Shown here: positions 1 through 12,729 of the stretch, piece after piece
How the letters are laid out: each line of letters begins with the position of its first letter
Position numbering within the stretch: position 1 is the stretch's first letter
Assembly (NCBI RefSeq): GCF_022605165.1
Contig: NC_063071.1
Location: 1,984,001 to 2,048,000 of the forward strand
Source: Purpureocillium takamizusanense
Taxonomy: Eukaryota; Ascomycota; Sordariomycetes; Hypocreales; Ophiocordycipitaceae
Direction of reading: 5' to 3'
DNA length: 64,000 bases
The notes under the pieces: generated by a model
The model's database searches: none
What the model was told of the DNA's origin: nothing
Seen by the model: the letters and a program-made list of their open reading frames with translations, nothing else
Position numbers and translations under genes: made by a program

Positions 1-1
1 G

Positions 2-316
2 GGTGGTAAGCTGGGGGCGGCACAGGACATGGCGAAGCGTGCCTCGGCCTTGTGGGTGGAACTCGGCGGGAAGCTGCAAGCGCCTACGGAGACGAACCAG
101 ATATGGCTTGACCTCAATGCCTCGGGCCTGAAACCCAACGACTTTTACCCCGTGGCTGCGCAGTTCGATCTGAAAGTCATGGACCTGATTCCGGGGCGTA
201 TTGTCCTCCACTACCAGATCACCGAGCAGGCATTCGCCCGGCTCTGTAGTTTTTTCAAGGCTCTCCTCCCTAGAGAACAGACTCCCGAGACTGTCGAAAA
301 TAAACTAGAGAATTAG
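2..316 (+). CDS. Threonine aldolase-like PLP enzyme, C-terminal part (5' end outside window)
   Basis: The frame is open from the window edge and ends at TAG 314-316, so only the last ~104 codons are present. The peptide runs GGKLGAAQDMAKRA, then an ETNQIWLDL strand and a GRIVLHYQIT segment. This order is typical of the small C-terminal domain of fold-type I PLP lyases of the beta-eliminating lyase/threonine aldolase family, which cleave L-threonine to glycine and acetaldehyde. The catalytic lysine and PLP-binding residues lie upstream and cannot be seen. The ATG at 29 is internal, because the frame continues upstream of it without a stop. The gene converges on the MATE gene with about 190 nt between stop codons. 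Other members of the same fold remain possible. Confidence 0.7.
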   Translation, partial: GGKLGAAQDMAKRASALWVELGGKLQAPTETNQIWLDLNASGLKPNDFYPVAAQFDLKVMDLIPGRIVLHYQITEQAFARLCSFFKALLPREQTPETVENKLEN

Positions 317-506
317 CATACCTAGAGTCTATTGTTAATAGCTGCGTGGGCGGTGGTCGAATAAACGAGCTGGATTTTGCATCACCACCTGCCGGACGCT
401 GCATGTGGTCTATGCCAACCACAGGACGCGTTTACTCGCCGCTGTGACAATCTCCATGGGTATGGCTTTCCTTTCGTCTTGTTTACAAACCAACCGGTCT
501 GCTGCC

Positions 507-2336
507 TCAATCCCGCTCGTTCCTGCGTTCAGCATCTGCAACCGCATCGTTCCAGTCCCAGCGATACAGCCACCAGAACTCGACCACACTTACACTACAA
601 GCTCTGTTAGCCGAAGCGCTCCGCAGCATGGCAGCCCGTTCGCAACCCTGACTTACATGCCCAAGCCAACTGTGATGCCAGTCCAGAGCCCGTAGATCTG
701 CCAGTGGAGAAGAAAGGCGGTGCTGAAGGAGATGGGGATCGCAATCAGATTGTACGCGACCAGGTTGAGGTAGCCGCCAAATTCCTGGTAACCGATGCCT
801 CTCATCAGGCCGTGAGAGATGGCCGAGATGGCGTCGAAGCACTGCATGACCATGACGATAGGCAGCGCTTTGGTGATGATGCCGACGACTTCCGCGTCAT
901 CGGTGAACAGGTACGGAAGGTGGTACCGCAGCGCAGCCGTGAGGACGGTGCTCAACGCGGTGAAAATGAGCCCAAGCACAACAGCCTGCACCATGAAAAT
1001 CAGCAGCCGCTCTCCATATGTCGCTCATGGCGGAAGAAGGGGGGGGGGATCGAATAGGGCGATGACTGACCACCACTGCCGCCATCGTCGCCGCGTCAGT
1101 TGCCTTGGCGCCAATAAAATTGGCAACACGGATGGAAGCAGCGATCGATAATGCGAGGGGCACTGTCCAGACGATTTGTGTCAGGGTCACCAAAGCACTT
1201 TGGGCGGCGAGCTGCGCCGCGCCAAACTGGGCGCACGCGATGGTGAGGATTTCATCGGCAGCGAATTCAGCCACGTGCATGACCATGCCTGGTATTGCCA
1301 ACCGCATCATTGGCTCTGTGACGACTGTGAGTCTCTTCTCTGCCTCAAGGCGCCCCCCAAAGGACAGGAAAGACTTACTCCAATTCGAAAGAGCCTTTTT
1401 CGAGAAGCCTCCCCAGCACTGATACCCGTCTATCAGCCACAGGTAGAGGAACAGCAGCACGGCCATCAGATTCTCCGTAACAACGATGGCGACTGGTCCC
1501 CCGATGAAGCCCCAGCCGAGATGCCAGGTCAAGGCCCACATGATGCAGGCATTCAACGGCGCGATAAGCAGGAGGACGTAGGTCGCGGCGTTGAAGATGC
1601 CCTGGGCCTGGGCGTACCGCTTCCCGCACTCGAAGAGAACAAAGGCCGGGACGCGAAGGATCATGATCTTCAGGTAGAGGCCGGTCAAGTCTGCCAACTC
1701 ACGCTCCGGGAGGATAAGCGCAAGCATGGCGTCGGCCTTCCACCACAGCGCCATGAGCGGCGCAGTGCAGAGCAGGATGAAGTAGACCATGCGCTGCGTG
1801 TGGATGCCAACCAAGTACTTGTTGCCTGACCCGTAGGCTTGGCCTGCCAGCGTGTCAAGGCTGTTCGCCAGTCCCTGGATGATGGTGTTGCCTATCATGT
1901 TGGTTGTGATGCTTGCCACTGATGCTTGTTGTCAGCGCACACGACGGCACCGTCTGGGGGCCTCCTCCTCCGGGCTGCGAGCGCCGGATGAGATATAGAT
2001 GTACTACCCACAGCTAACGGCGCCGAGCTCCCTCGTCCCAAGCCTGCCCACGATGAAGATGCTCACGAAGTTGATGGCGCGTTGGAGCATCTGCGTCATC
2101 AACAATGGAACCGACCACGCTGCTATCGTCGTGACTTCCCGACGCCATGTGGTTGTAAGTCGCTCCGGTGACAGCACAGGTCGCTCATGGTGGGGTTCGA
2201 TTGAGGGTTGGACTTCCTGTATGCAGTATGAAGGCGCTGTTGGTGTTTGGCCGTGTAGCAGCGGCGATGTTTCCGTGCATGTCGCGCCATTGTGCTGCAG
2301 CGAGTCGCCCGTCTCATCTGGAATTGAACGTGGCAT
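507..2336 (-). CDS. MATE-family multidrug/toxin efflux transporter
   Basis: Proposed CDS: complement(507..603, 657..1009, 1071..1918, 2012..2336), 540 aa. MATE proteins export organic cations and toxins by H+ or Na+ antiport at the plasma or vacuolar membrane. The hydrophilic N-terminus (~90 residues) is followed by about 12 hydrophobic segments. Family-like stretches are GTRELGAVSLASITTN, LDTLAGQAYGSG and, in the second half, TEPMMRLAIPGMVM and SIRVANFIGAK. The C-terminus ends WDWNDAVADAERRNERD, as in other fungal MATEs. Introns of 93, 61 and 53 nt all restore frame. The first joins AVS to LAS with a CTGAC branch point and a CAG acceptor. The last uses a perfect GTAAGT donor. The start is the first ATG in frame (2336). 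Poly-G near 1039-1048 lies inside the second intron. Donor and acceptor of that intron are the least certain points. Confidence 0.87.
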
Positions 2337-3490
2337 CTCGATGCCTGTCAAGGATATATGTCCGGACTCGGGAATGGCCACCTGCAATAGGTGTGGCGCG
2401 TCTGTATGACCTCGGGCTCTTCTTTATCGTCGTTGGCCGCGAATGCTCCAGCAGTTCATGTTCATGCGTTTTACATGGTCGTTGGTCCTTGCCGGATTTA
2501 TGGAAGCCAGCTCACACTTTGTACTCGGTTGGCTGCGCCCAGTTTGGCTTCTCATTTACTTTGTCTGGCCCCAAGTGTGTCTTGGAACGTCTCTCGAACG
2601 AGCCCGCCCGTGGGCGATGGCCCAACGGAGCGCCAGCACGCAACGCAACCCCCCTTTGACTTGCAATCAGCACAGCTCGCCACCAAGGGGATCGACAGCG
2701 GCCGGCCGGGGCTAGGTGGCGTGCGCGGGTGACGGTGATTCCCCGAGAGCCAGAGACGGCCAGCGTGAGGGGGGGCTCGCAATCATGGCGAATGGTGGAT
2801 GACAGCCATGCTGAGACATGCGTGGGCACGTCTCGGTTGCTCCTCGACTATCATTCAGCCCAGGGCTCGCTCAAAGAGATGAGACAACACGAACTGGGAA
2901 TTCGCGGAAGCCGCTTCCTCGCCAATTCATCGTCGGCCGGGCCGTTCGTTTGCGAGGGAATAATCTGGCAATTTTATGCATTGTCGAAGCTATTCGCAAA
3001 GTGAGCAAGTTCCACCAACAAGTTGGATGCAGGCAACAAGGCAGGGTCGGTCGGTCCATCAAGGGACGAGGTGGAATTGACGCTGAATTGATGCTGGCCC
3101 AAAAAGGAAGGCGGTGGAACCCTATCCAGCTGCTCCTGCTGCTGCTGCCTCCGCAGCTCCGCTCGCTCCCTCCCCATTCCGTCCCGCCCATCGCATGTCG
3201 CGCGCGCGGCGCTGCATCAGGACACTGGCCTTGCATCAACCAGCTTGTTCGCGAGTCGAGGCTCACGCACTCGCAGAGGGCACGAGTCTGCGACAGCGCC
3301 TCCCGACGTCTTGCCCTCTGCTCCCTTCTCTCTCCCTATCTTTCCTTCGCTGTGCGTCTCCAGCGATCAGGTTTTCGCAGCCCAGCAGGGGCTCTGCGTT
3401 CCTGAAGCGACGCCACCGACATCGTCACCAGCTTCACCACCACCACCACCAAGCACACAATCGCGGGCACACCCCCGGCGCACCGCAGCC
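2337..3490. other. Divergent intergenic region MATE / CAX4
   Basis: No gene seen. The CAX4-proximal side (about 3115-3440) is strongly CT-rich and is probably leader or core promoter of the + strand gene. The remainder shows no repeat or RNA gene that I recognise. Confidence 0.6.
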
Positions 3491-4430
3491 ATGGCCGACT
3501 CCGCGCCGCTCGCCTCCCTCTCCCTCACGCACGTCTACTACGTATGTGGCCCCCGCGCCCCCCTCTTGTCCCCCTCGCGGGTTGACAACCGCGGCCACAT
3601 CAACCGCTAACATCTCCTCCCCCCGCGGCGCACAGGACCCTGACGACCGCCTCTCCCTCGTCTGCGCCTACCTCGCCCTCGTCCCGCAGGCCCTCTGCAT
3701 TGTCTACGCCACCCTCGTGCTCGCCACGCGCGAGGCCGAGATCGCCCTCGCCCTCGTCGGCCAGCTCGCCTGCGAGGCCCTCAACTTCGCCCTCAAGCGC
3801 CTCATCAAGGAGGAGCGCCCCCGCCGCATCCACGGCAAGGGCTACGGCATGCCCTCGTCCCACGCCCAGTTTGTCGCCTTTTGGAGCGTCTCCCTCGCCC
3901 TGTTTCTGCTCCTGCGGCATCGCCCGCGTCCCGCCACCACCACCACCACCACCACTACCAACAACAACAACAACGAGAACTCTGCGGCAGCGGCAGCAAA
4001 GGCAGCAAAGGCAATTCGCAGCCTGGGTCTGGGGAGTGCACGCCTCGACGTCGACGGCAGGCTACACCGCCCTTGGTCCCTCCCCGAGCGCCTCGCCGTC
4101 AGCCTCGCCGCCGCGGGCGTCGCCGTCGCCGTCGCCTGGAGCCGCATCTACCTCGACTACCACACCCCGCGGCAGGTGCTCGCCGGCATCGGCGCGGGCG
4201 TCGCCTCCGCCCTCGCCTGGTTCGCCGCCACGGCCGTCCTGCGCCGCTCCGGCTTGCTCGCCTGGGCGCTCGACCTGCCCCTCGCCCGCGCCCTGCGCGT
4301 CCGCGACCTCGCCATCGAGGAGGACATGTGCCAGGCTGGCTGGGAGAAGTGGGAGGCCAAGCGCTCCGCCGATGCTGCTGCTGCTGCTGCTGTTAGCACC
4401 GCGGGTAACGGCAAGGCTAAGACGGGGTGA
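3491..4430 (+). CDS. CAX4: Dolichyldiphosphatase (PAP2 superfamily), CAX4 type
   Basis: Join(3491..3541, 3636..4430), 281 aa. CAX4 hydrolyses dolichyl diphosphate to dolichyl phosphate on the luminal face of the ER, recycling the lipid carrier for N-glycosylation. All three PAP2 phosphatase motifs are present: K-x6-RP at about 71-79, PSSH at 90-93, and SRIYLDYH at 186-193 with the active-site His. The N-terminus ASLSLTHVYY-DPDD and the segment LVPQALCIVYATL also fit the family. The hydrophobic segments give 4-5 membrane spans. The 94-nt intron has a GTATGT donor, a CGCTAAC branch point and a CACAG acceptor, and joins Tyr17 to Asp18. An unusual Thr/Asn/Ala-rich insert (about residues 108-135) separates motifs 2 and 3. 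It comes from an ACC/AAC microsatellite and is probably a loop. Confidence 0.93.
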
Positions 4431-5432
4431 GGCAGACCAGACGTCTGCCGGCCTGTGCCGGCGGGCGACTTTTAATCTAGAAGAGTGTCGTTCACGACAG
4501 ATGAAGGAGAAATCCGTACGAAGTACATGTAGCATGTAGCATATAGCATGGTTGGCGATCAATTCATACACACGCTCACACACATGTAGACCGCGCTCGC
4601 ACGCTCGCACGCAGGCAGTAATAAAGCAGCCGTCGCATTGACACTCTGACGCGTCCCCACCGCGCCACGTCTGCCTTGTTGAAACGGATGCGAATCCATC
4701 TAATATAGTAGTAGACGAGGAGAAGAATAACGTCGTAATGCACCAACGTACACTGCGCACACATGCCCGCCCGCACACCCAACCGACCAAGGAGGCACAC
4801 ACACGACATGAGGAAAATCGTAGAGCAAGGGGAAGGAGAAGGGGAAAGGGCCAACGACGTAGGCCGGCCCTCCCATCCATCCGCGGGGAGGCGACGCGGT
4901 GCGGCGGGGTTTCTCGCAATACAATTGTTCAATGAGAGCCAAATCTTTTTTTTTCTGTTCACATCATCCATCATCCATTCATCTGTCCATCGAAAACGCG
5001 CACACCTTTGGCGGCAGGCCACGCCTAGCTAGCTACCTAGGTAATAAATAAATCCCCAAGCATCTTTGTTCTGGGGAGGGGGTGGGGTTCCTTCATGGAG
5101 ACCGGAGCCCAGACACATGACCCCAAGAAAATGAGAGAAAGGTGTAGTTGGAGAGAGAGAAAGAGAAAGGAGAGAGACAGACAGACAGAAACCGCTAGGA
5201 CGACAACAACGACAAAGAACAAAAGTGGAGGGAGGCTTGGGGCGGCATAACCTTTTTCTTTCGGCCCATTGCCAGGCCCCTCCCCCTCCCCCCTTTTTCG
5301 GCGGGACTGCTGGACCCCTCTTGTTTCATCCAAACGCATGAAAACTCGCCGACACAGCCCAAGGCGCGGCGAAACGACTGCGGAAACGCCCCCTTGTGTG
5401 TGTTTCGAACACTATCGCTCGAATCGAAGCCT
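4431..5432. other. Convergent intergenic region / 3' UTRs
   Basis: No gene seen. It contains CA-rich and GA-rich stretches (for example 5145-5190) and a CCTAGGTAATAAATAAAT segment near 5036-5053 that could contribute to polyadenylation. Probably the 3' UTRs of the flanking convergent genes. Confidence 0.5.
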
Positions 5433-7810
5433 TCAGATCCATTCCACCGACTTGACCCTTGCGCCTTCCACCGGGCTCCAATCCGGGAGGCGCTGCGGCG
5501 GCGGCGGGGGCCGAGCAGGCGGCTGCTGCTGCTCTCGAGAAGACGCCCGGCCCTTGCCCTTGTCCTTGGCCCTGTTGGCTGCCGCAGTGCCCATGCCCCT
5601 GGGTGAGTTGGAGGAGCCTTTGGGCGAGCTTCTCGGCGAGGGGGAGGAGGAGGACTCGCTCGGGCTGTAAACAGACGGGCTAAGCGTAATCTCCTCTCCG
5701 TCTCCTTCTTCCGTCCCTGCTGTCGCTTGCTTGTCCGTTGTGAAGGGGTTTGTGACTGCAGCAGCACCACCCTTGGTGTCCTTCTTCGCGATGCTCAGGG
5801 GAACGGGAGGTAATAACTTGTCCGCCTCGTCCGCGGGGGTCCCGGCGGTCGCGTCCATGTCTGTCCGTAGCGGAGGGAGGGGCGGCGGGGCCCGCTGAAC
5901 GGGACTCATGTCCGTTGTGATGGCAAGCCCGTAGTTGCCGCTGTAGGCCGAGTCTCCCCGGTAGGGCGCGTCATAGTAGGATGTGACGGGGGGTATGTCG
6001 TTGATGTTGGACACGCGCAGGCCGATCTGTACCATCGCCGAGGACCCTGCCGAGAGGTCTCGCATGTGGCCCGAGGTACGCACGCCGGGAGGTGGTAGTA
6101 GCACGTCGTCAAGGCCTGCTGCAGCCATGGCCGTAGGAGCCGTACTTCCGGCGGCGGCGGTACCAGTGGCGGACCGTGTGACCGGATCGTACGCCGCGGC
6201 AGGTAGAATGTACGTGGACTTCACGTCCGGGACTTCTTGCCTGCTGGAGGGGAATATGCTATATGCCGCACTCGGACGTCGCGGTCGAGTAGCAGTAGGT
6301 GTTGCCGCGGTCGGCTCCGGCTCTCGCACGGCGGAGGAGGAGGACGCAGGGGTCAATGCGTCAAAGGGGTTTCTCAACACGTCCTCCGCATTGGCGGCTG
6401 TCTGTCGTGTGGGCGTTGATGGCCGGCTCTCGGTCCTCTTCTCCTCGATGTCTACGGCGTCCACGCGGTCTCCCGCCGCCAGTGGCTTGCCGTCAACCTG
6501 CGCAAGCCGGACTGGCGACACTGGAAGCTCAATCTGCTTGGTGTAGGTGGCGCCTCCAGGGGTTGAGGATCGCTTGCCTCCCGTCAGTGGCCGTTGGCGA
6601 TCGAATTCGAAGTAGCCCCTGGGGCCGAATCTGCCCAGCCTCGTCGACCGAAGGGCAATGTAGAGCCCGCCAGATGTCAAGCCGGAAAGGTTGGCAGCGA
6701 CAGTGGACGCCATGCCAAGCTCCGCCCGGTACTTCTGAACGTCGCTCGACGGGTCAATGTGAAGGCTCCAGAAGAAAGGCGTCATGATGGCCTGCTCCAG
6801 TATCAGTCAGGCTGTCCACATCCAAAGCTTACGCGGGCGCCGTCGATGAACTCACCAGGGTGATTGTGGCCAACAACATGTAGCACGCCATCCACGACGC
6901 CGCTATCCGCTCAGTCTCGCTGATGCCCGCGGTCCGGTATAACCTGACAAGCGTTATGATGCTCCCTATGAGGAGTACAGACGCAATAGTCGTCGTCAGG
7001 ACAAAGCAGCCCAGTGCCCACCGCCGCACCAACCAGAACAGGCTCGCGAAGCAAAATTCGGGCGGCAACACGAATCGCGTGACAACGTAGGTTCCGATGA
7101 GCCCGACGACCACTATTGCAAGGCACACTGGGATGGTGTACCGCAGCCTTTGAGGGAAGGGGTAACGGCGAAGAGCCCGCTGGATGGTTTCGACTCCGAA
7201 CACGAGCTGTATGTACGGAACGATGAAGAGCGCTATACCGCACACTCAGTAAGCAGCTACGCATTGAATCGAAGAGTCAGAAGCCAGCGTACCTGGGAGC
7301 ATTGTCTGAGACACAGGCCGGCAGTCAAGGACCAAGAGCCCCTGAAGCCCATTGGACTGGGACACGGCGAAGATGATGCCCTGCACGATGATGCCGCAAG
7401 CCAGCACAAACGGAAACGTCTCGGCCGGGCCTATGAGGCCGAGCAACGACGATTTACTGCTTGCTCGTCAGGGACTCCCGTCTGGGTCGTTGCCGACAGG
7501 CTCGGGGAGCAGCTCACCTCAGCTTGAACCGCGAATCAGCCCTCTTGGCTGCGCTGTAGCAGTCCCAGAATATCCCAAACGCCAGGGCCGCGCCGACCAG
7601 GGCGTTGAAGCTCGCGAGGATGATAAAGGACGTCCGAACCGACTTTGACGCGGCGAATCTGAGCTCATTGATGACCGACGACGTCGTGTTCCCGCTAAAC
7701 TGCCAGCCGCCCGTCGCATGCTCCGGCGTTGCCGTGAGGCCGACGACCTCTCGCACCAGCAGCCCGTGGAGAGCGCGGGCAGCAATGCGGCCCCAGCCGT
7801 CTTCAGCCAT
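5433..7810 (-). CDS. Seven-helix integral membrane protein with long cytosolic tail, unknown function
   Basis: Complement(5433..6791, 6856..7232, 7293..7456, 7518..7810), 730 aa. I recognise the general type, a fungal seven-helix (receptor-like) membrane protein, but no assigned function. About seven hydrophobic segments lie in the first ~330 residues, including SFIILASFNALVGAALAF, FVLACGIIVQGIIFAV, ALFIVPYIQLVFGVE, VCLAIVVVGLIGTYVV, GCFVLTTTIASVLLIGSI and CYMLLATITLAIM. The last ~400 residues are hydrophilic, Pro/Ser/Thr-rich and probably disordered, so probably cytosolic. Introns of 61, 60 and 64 nt have good donors (GTGAGC, GTACGC, GTGAGT) and all junctions keep frame, for example FKL-SKSSLL and MLP-ALFIVPY. 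The start is the first ATG in that frame. It could be a signalling receptor, which is inference only. Confidence 0.75.
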
Positions 7811-10800
7811 CACCTCGGTCGGTTCCTTACTTGTCCTCCCGTCAGTGATTCTGGCGTAGCTGGGTCCTCAGGGAGGTATTTGGCCGCAATTTATACAGGC
7901 ATCAAGCCCCACGGCCAAGCCAGGTGGTTATATGCCGGCGGGTACCATCTATGCGATGCAATGTCAACGGCGGGTAGCGTTTATTACCGAGCAGTTCGAC
8001 AATATATGAAGACGTTTCCGAGGGTGTGATGCCAGATCTTGCAACGGGTAGATTTCGTGTAGATGAAGGCGCAAAGCAAAAATACGGCAGGGTTGTGGCT
8101 CTCTGGGGAAGACCAAGTGGGCAGAGAAGGGCAGAGGGGGGGGGACACCAAGTAGGCAGTGACCCAAACTCGTGATCCCCGCCTCCATTAACACGTCCGG
8201 ACGAAACAGGGTCTCTGCGCTCGGCCTTGGTATCGCGCCGGTGGCGACAGAGGGAGCCAGGAAGGCGCACTTGAGCAAGAGCGAGGCCAAGGAATTCAGA
8301 AACGACGCCTATCAGGGGTCGTGGGTAGCAGCGGGCGAGGTCAGGCACCGGGAGCTGTGCCTGGCGCGGACGGGCGGCTGGCGTGCCCTCCCCGTAGCGA
8401 GCAACGATTGACACCCCCCAAGGACGGCGGCGCATGAGATTCAGCGGCAAATGACAACCTTGGCTGCGTGGAATGGGCGCGGGAGTCGGAACAGCCGGAA
8501 CATGGCCAGACAAGTCGAGCATCTGAGCGAGCTCGCTCGTGGCAAGGGTGTGGAGCGTCAGCGTCGTGGCTTTGCCTTCTCCTCGTCCTGCTGCTGCTGC
8601 TCCTCCTCCTCCTTGCCCATCCATGTGTCTGTCCCTGGAGACGGCAGCCAGCAGGGTTCTCCGTCTCCGTCAACCTGACGAGGCGTCTGACGGGCGATGG
8701 TGAGGTTTCCACCAGGAGAGGCGGACGTACATCCAGATGCACCTCAGGCCGTCACTCGTCCTAAGTATGGAGGGACTCGTGGATATGCCCCTCGTCGCCA
8801 CCACTGGTGAATGCAGGCCATTTACATCATCAACTGCAGCCGGTACAGAGTCGAAAAAAAGGTCCAAGGCGTTTCCTCATCGGCTGCCACGCACGAGCTG
8901 GTCCGCCTCGGCAACGTTGGCAGACGGGGTATGGTATCGCCGACGATGATGATGCCTCCTCCTCCTGCTCCTCCCACGACGTCGCTCCCGCGGCGTACGG
9001 ACAAGTTCCCGCCGCCGCAGTCATACCAGCGAGCGAGGCGGCGCTGGGACGGGCCTGAAGCATGGCGTCGGGAGCTTGAAGCAGTGATGCAACACGCTCG
9101 AGTTTCGAAAAGGGGGAGGTTGCACGTTCGAGCGACGGGTGGCGCTAGCCCAAAGGGGGCGGCGCGACGCCATCGTAGGCTGGCTGAAACCGCAGTTTCC
9201 AGCGACCGTCGGCAGCGGCAAAAGCCGAAACGCCACTGTCGACGTCTCGAAGGAGAGAAAAAAAGAACAGCGGCTATCGCTCTAGCCTTTTTCTCTTTGT
9301 TTCACACAGGCTGAGAGCTTGGGCTCGTGTTTCTGGTCCAGTAGCGCTTTGATTGCACGGGGGGTTTGACGTCGAGCTTGTTCTGTCGTGTAAGTCCTCT
9401 GTTCCCTTGTTTGCCAGCTCGGGGCACCGCCACCGTCTACCTGCCATCGACCTGAATGGCCACGAGTCTGTCGGTTCGGTCGTTTCTCGGGAATCTGCAC
9501 AGCCCAGCCGTCGCTGGACGTACGGTACCGTAGCTGTGGTAGTCTTGTGGCGGTCGCGGAATCATAGTACAGTATCATGACTGCGTAGTGGCAAACATTG
9601 CCCTTCCGCTTGATTCACATCTTGGTACGGGTCGCATCGCCCGTCGCTGCCGCACCACACGGACCTCTCGCGTCATGCGCCGACACTCCTCCATGTCTAG
9701 CTAGCCATGAGAACAAAGCCTTGGTATCGTCGTGCCAGCGAGCATCACAAAGGGCGAGTGGCCGGCCAGCAATTTCAAAATGCGTACGACCGGCATCGCC
9801 AGTCGCGACCGCCGCGAAGCCCGAGGCCCTTCCCACCGCAGCAACTCAGAGCCACACGACTCGGCCGATAGCACGGGCTTGGGTCGGATGAACCTCATTC
9901 TAGCCCCAGTGCAGGTCGGTGCCGGTCTAGAGTCTAGACCCCCGTGTCAGTGTGTCACCATACTCGGTCGGTCCACCGGGCCCGTCCCGGTTGTGTGGGG
10001 CACCTTATGCGGTGCCGATACTACCGAGACGGTCCCTCAGGGTTCGGGACGCGGTGGCACAAATCGCCGGGGTCCTCGATTTTGACATGTCACAATGTCA
10101 TGACCCAGGGAGAGCTTCCCCGTATGACGAGGCGGGCTACCGGCTTGCCTCCCGAACCAGACCATGGCTGCCCCGAAGGGACATAAGAAGCGACTGCTTG
10201 CCATGCATCCGGAAAAGTAAGTCGTCGTCATCAACAGGCCTCTCTACCCCGGGCCCTCAGGCCAGTGAGGACAGACCCTGAACCCTAACTAGTAGGTCGC
10301 AACGGTCGGCATCAAAGCGCATTGCATCCGGAAGCCTTCCGATTCCTTGGCGGGATTGCGTGCTGGTCTCCCTCTCCAGTCGACTAAACAAGGTCGTGAT
10401 CGAGAGTTGCCAACGGCCACCTGGCACGGTCGACGGCGGACTAGGGGCGATATTGGCCGTGAGCCCTAGCTGAAGCCAAGCCGAAAGCCAAAAGCCAAAG
10501 GCCAACGGCGAGAGGGGGGCGAGACAACGCACGTGGCAGACCTCAAACGGCGGCTTCTAATATGGCCTTGGGCAACAAGACATGACTTGCCCGGTAGGTA
10601 GGTAGGTCGGTAGGTGGAGAGATGGCGGGAGCTAGGAGTAGTAAGTCATGCCACATCCGTGGGCCACCAGCCGGCGAGGTCCCAAGGCCTTCAAGGCAGG
10701 CAGGTATGGGCATCAGCCGCTCACGATACAAGCGTCGACTCTGCGCGGCGACTTGTCAGCACACAGCCAGTCCAGCATAGCCGTCGTCACCATCGCCTCG

Positions 10801-12729
10801 TATCAGCCACAGGGTGAAGACGGGAGGGGACAGGCGGGTGAGGACGGAACCATCCGAGTCCCACCAGAGTCCGGAGTTCAGCTGATGCCACAAACTCGAG
10901 TCGCGTCGACGTCATCTTCACGCCAACATGTTGGATGGCGCAATGTGACCGGAAGTGGGACGCAACCCCCCGCTAAGAACTGTGCGTAGACGCTCGTACG
11001 TCACGACTGCAACGCGTCGGGGCCGGGCGTGCAGAAGCCGCCGCCGGGCCATTGGTGCCTCGGTCGGGAAAACCGCAGAGTGCAAGGCAAGGAGCGGCCC
11101 GTGTACGTACTGTATGTATGGCGATTTGCCCCATTCCGGTCGGGGTCGTCCAAAGGTGATGCTGATGGGGGCGAAAGGCCGCATGTGTGTCGGAGGCAAA
11201 GGTCCGCCCTGGCAGGTCGACGATCTCGATGGCCGTAGCACGGCGATGAGCCTACGGCGCCGCTACTGGCTGGAGTGGACGGACAGCGGGTACAGGTGAT
11301 GGTGGCGGGCACTGGGCAAGCGTTAAAGGCAGGGTACCTTTAATAGGCGGGCAGGCAGGGCAGCGGTCCAGGCCACTGCACGGGCGCCCCTGGCACTCTG
11401 TAGGTACCTCGCCGCGCTGTGAACCGCTGCGTCATTGCTGCGCATCGCCCCGCCCGCCCGATAGTGCTCGCAGAAGCAGCTGGCGTCTGCTGTCGTTGGT
11501 TCCCTGCAGGCGCCCTGTACGACTTCCCTAGGTTCGTAACCTCCCGTTCACTGCGCGGTCCAAGTGCCCCGCGCCTGTCTGTGGCTTGCAGGCAGCGCCG
11601 CTGTGGCTGTGGCGCCGATTTGCCTTTTTCGGCCTGGCGGACCAATTGGCCATCGGCTTTTCGCCCGCCATCTGCGAAAATCTGTCTGCAAATCGATGTC
11701 CGTACGTAGTTGATGGGCCTTTGGGAGATGGGGAAGGGCCTGGGCCTCGAACGCCGTCAACGCGCGCAATAGACTGGGTCCCCCCAGCCCAAGGAGATAG
11801 TTACATAATAGTCCTACCCACGGACACGCGTGTCATCCGCTCAAGGCAAGGCCTGCGGCGGGCAGAGTTGCTGCTGGTCTGTTTTCTACGTCTCTTTCTG
11901 TCGTGCTGCAAAGCCCCTACTGTGAAGCGGCTCGCGGGTATCTGTCAGTGACGTCACCGGGAGTTGACAGACTCCAAAGAGTCAACACAACACACTTATC
12001 GATAGGAAGGCTGTTCGTTACACACGGTTCCCACGTCGTAGGAGGCACGCAGTACCAACGCCTTGGCGGACCTCTCTGCTCTCAAAGAGGTACTCCTCAG
12101 ACAGGTAGGACCTACTAAGGTAAGGTAGGTAGGTATCCACCTGCATCCGCCTCCGTCCGCATCGATGCCGCCATGTTAGTAGTTACTACCTTGGCTTGCC
12201 TTGGCCCACCTCCCGCCATCTTGCAGGACCCAGACATCCAGAGAGCCGCGTGAGCTTGTTTCTCGCCCCCCTGCCAACGAGTGAGCGTCAGTAGTAGTAG
12301 GTACGTAGGTAAGTAGTTTATTAGCTTTTCCCTGCGGGCGGGCTCCGCTACCGGCCGGCGAGTCTCCCTGCCCACCCCCCGCCCGCAACGGAGCAACGTT
12401 CCCGGTACGCGACGCCTGCTAGTACTTCGTAGTAGTAAGTTGGTAGTACTTCTCCGCAGAAACTCGCGTCACCTCCAGGTCATGCCGTTCGATGACGACA
12501 TGGCTCTCTCGATCTGCCCCCAAGCAAGATTCACATGTCGTCGTCGTCCGCGACTGCCATGCTGACGAGGCACGCCGCGCTCGTGGTGCCTGAGCCCAAC
12601 GCTATATAAGACTCGAGCGCCATCTCCGTCACCCATTCCCCTTCTCCTCTTCTCTCCATCCCACATCAGTTCATCAACATACATCTAACAAACCAAACAA
12701 ACTTTCAAACAACCCCCCACCAAATCACA
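7811..12729. other. Gene-poor intergenic region upstream of GRG1
   Basis: Nearly 5 kb with no ORF showing protein-family motifs. It holds short GGTA-type tandem repeats (10593-10618, 12110-12136), an AGCCAAA-like run (about 10474-10508), several AGTAGTA/TACGTA stretches (12285-12315, 12420-12450) and a CreA-like CCCCGC site at 12377-12382. No RNA gene was recognised. Confidence 0.5.
12602..12619 (+). promoter_or_regulatory. TATA-box module of the GRG1 promoter
   Basis: CTATATAAGACTCGAGCG lies about 120 nt before the GRG1 ATG and is followed by a CT-rich leader and then an A/C-rich leader (12630-12729). This is a typical strong fungal core promoter. A GCGGGG-type CreA-like site (reverse strand, 12377-12382) lies about 350 nt upstream of the ATG, which fits glucose repression but is a weak motif. 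Confidence 0.6.
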
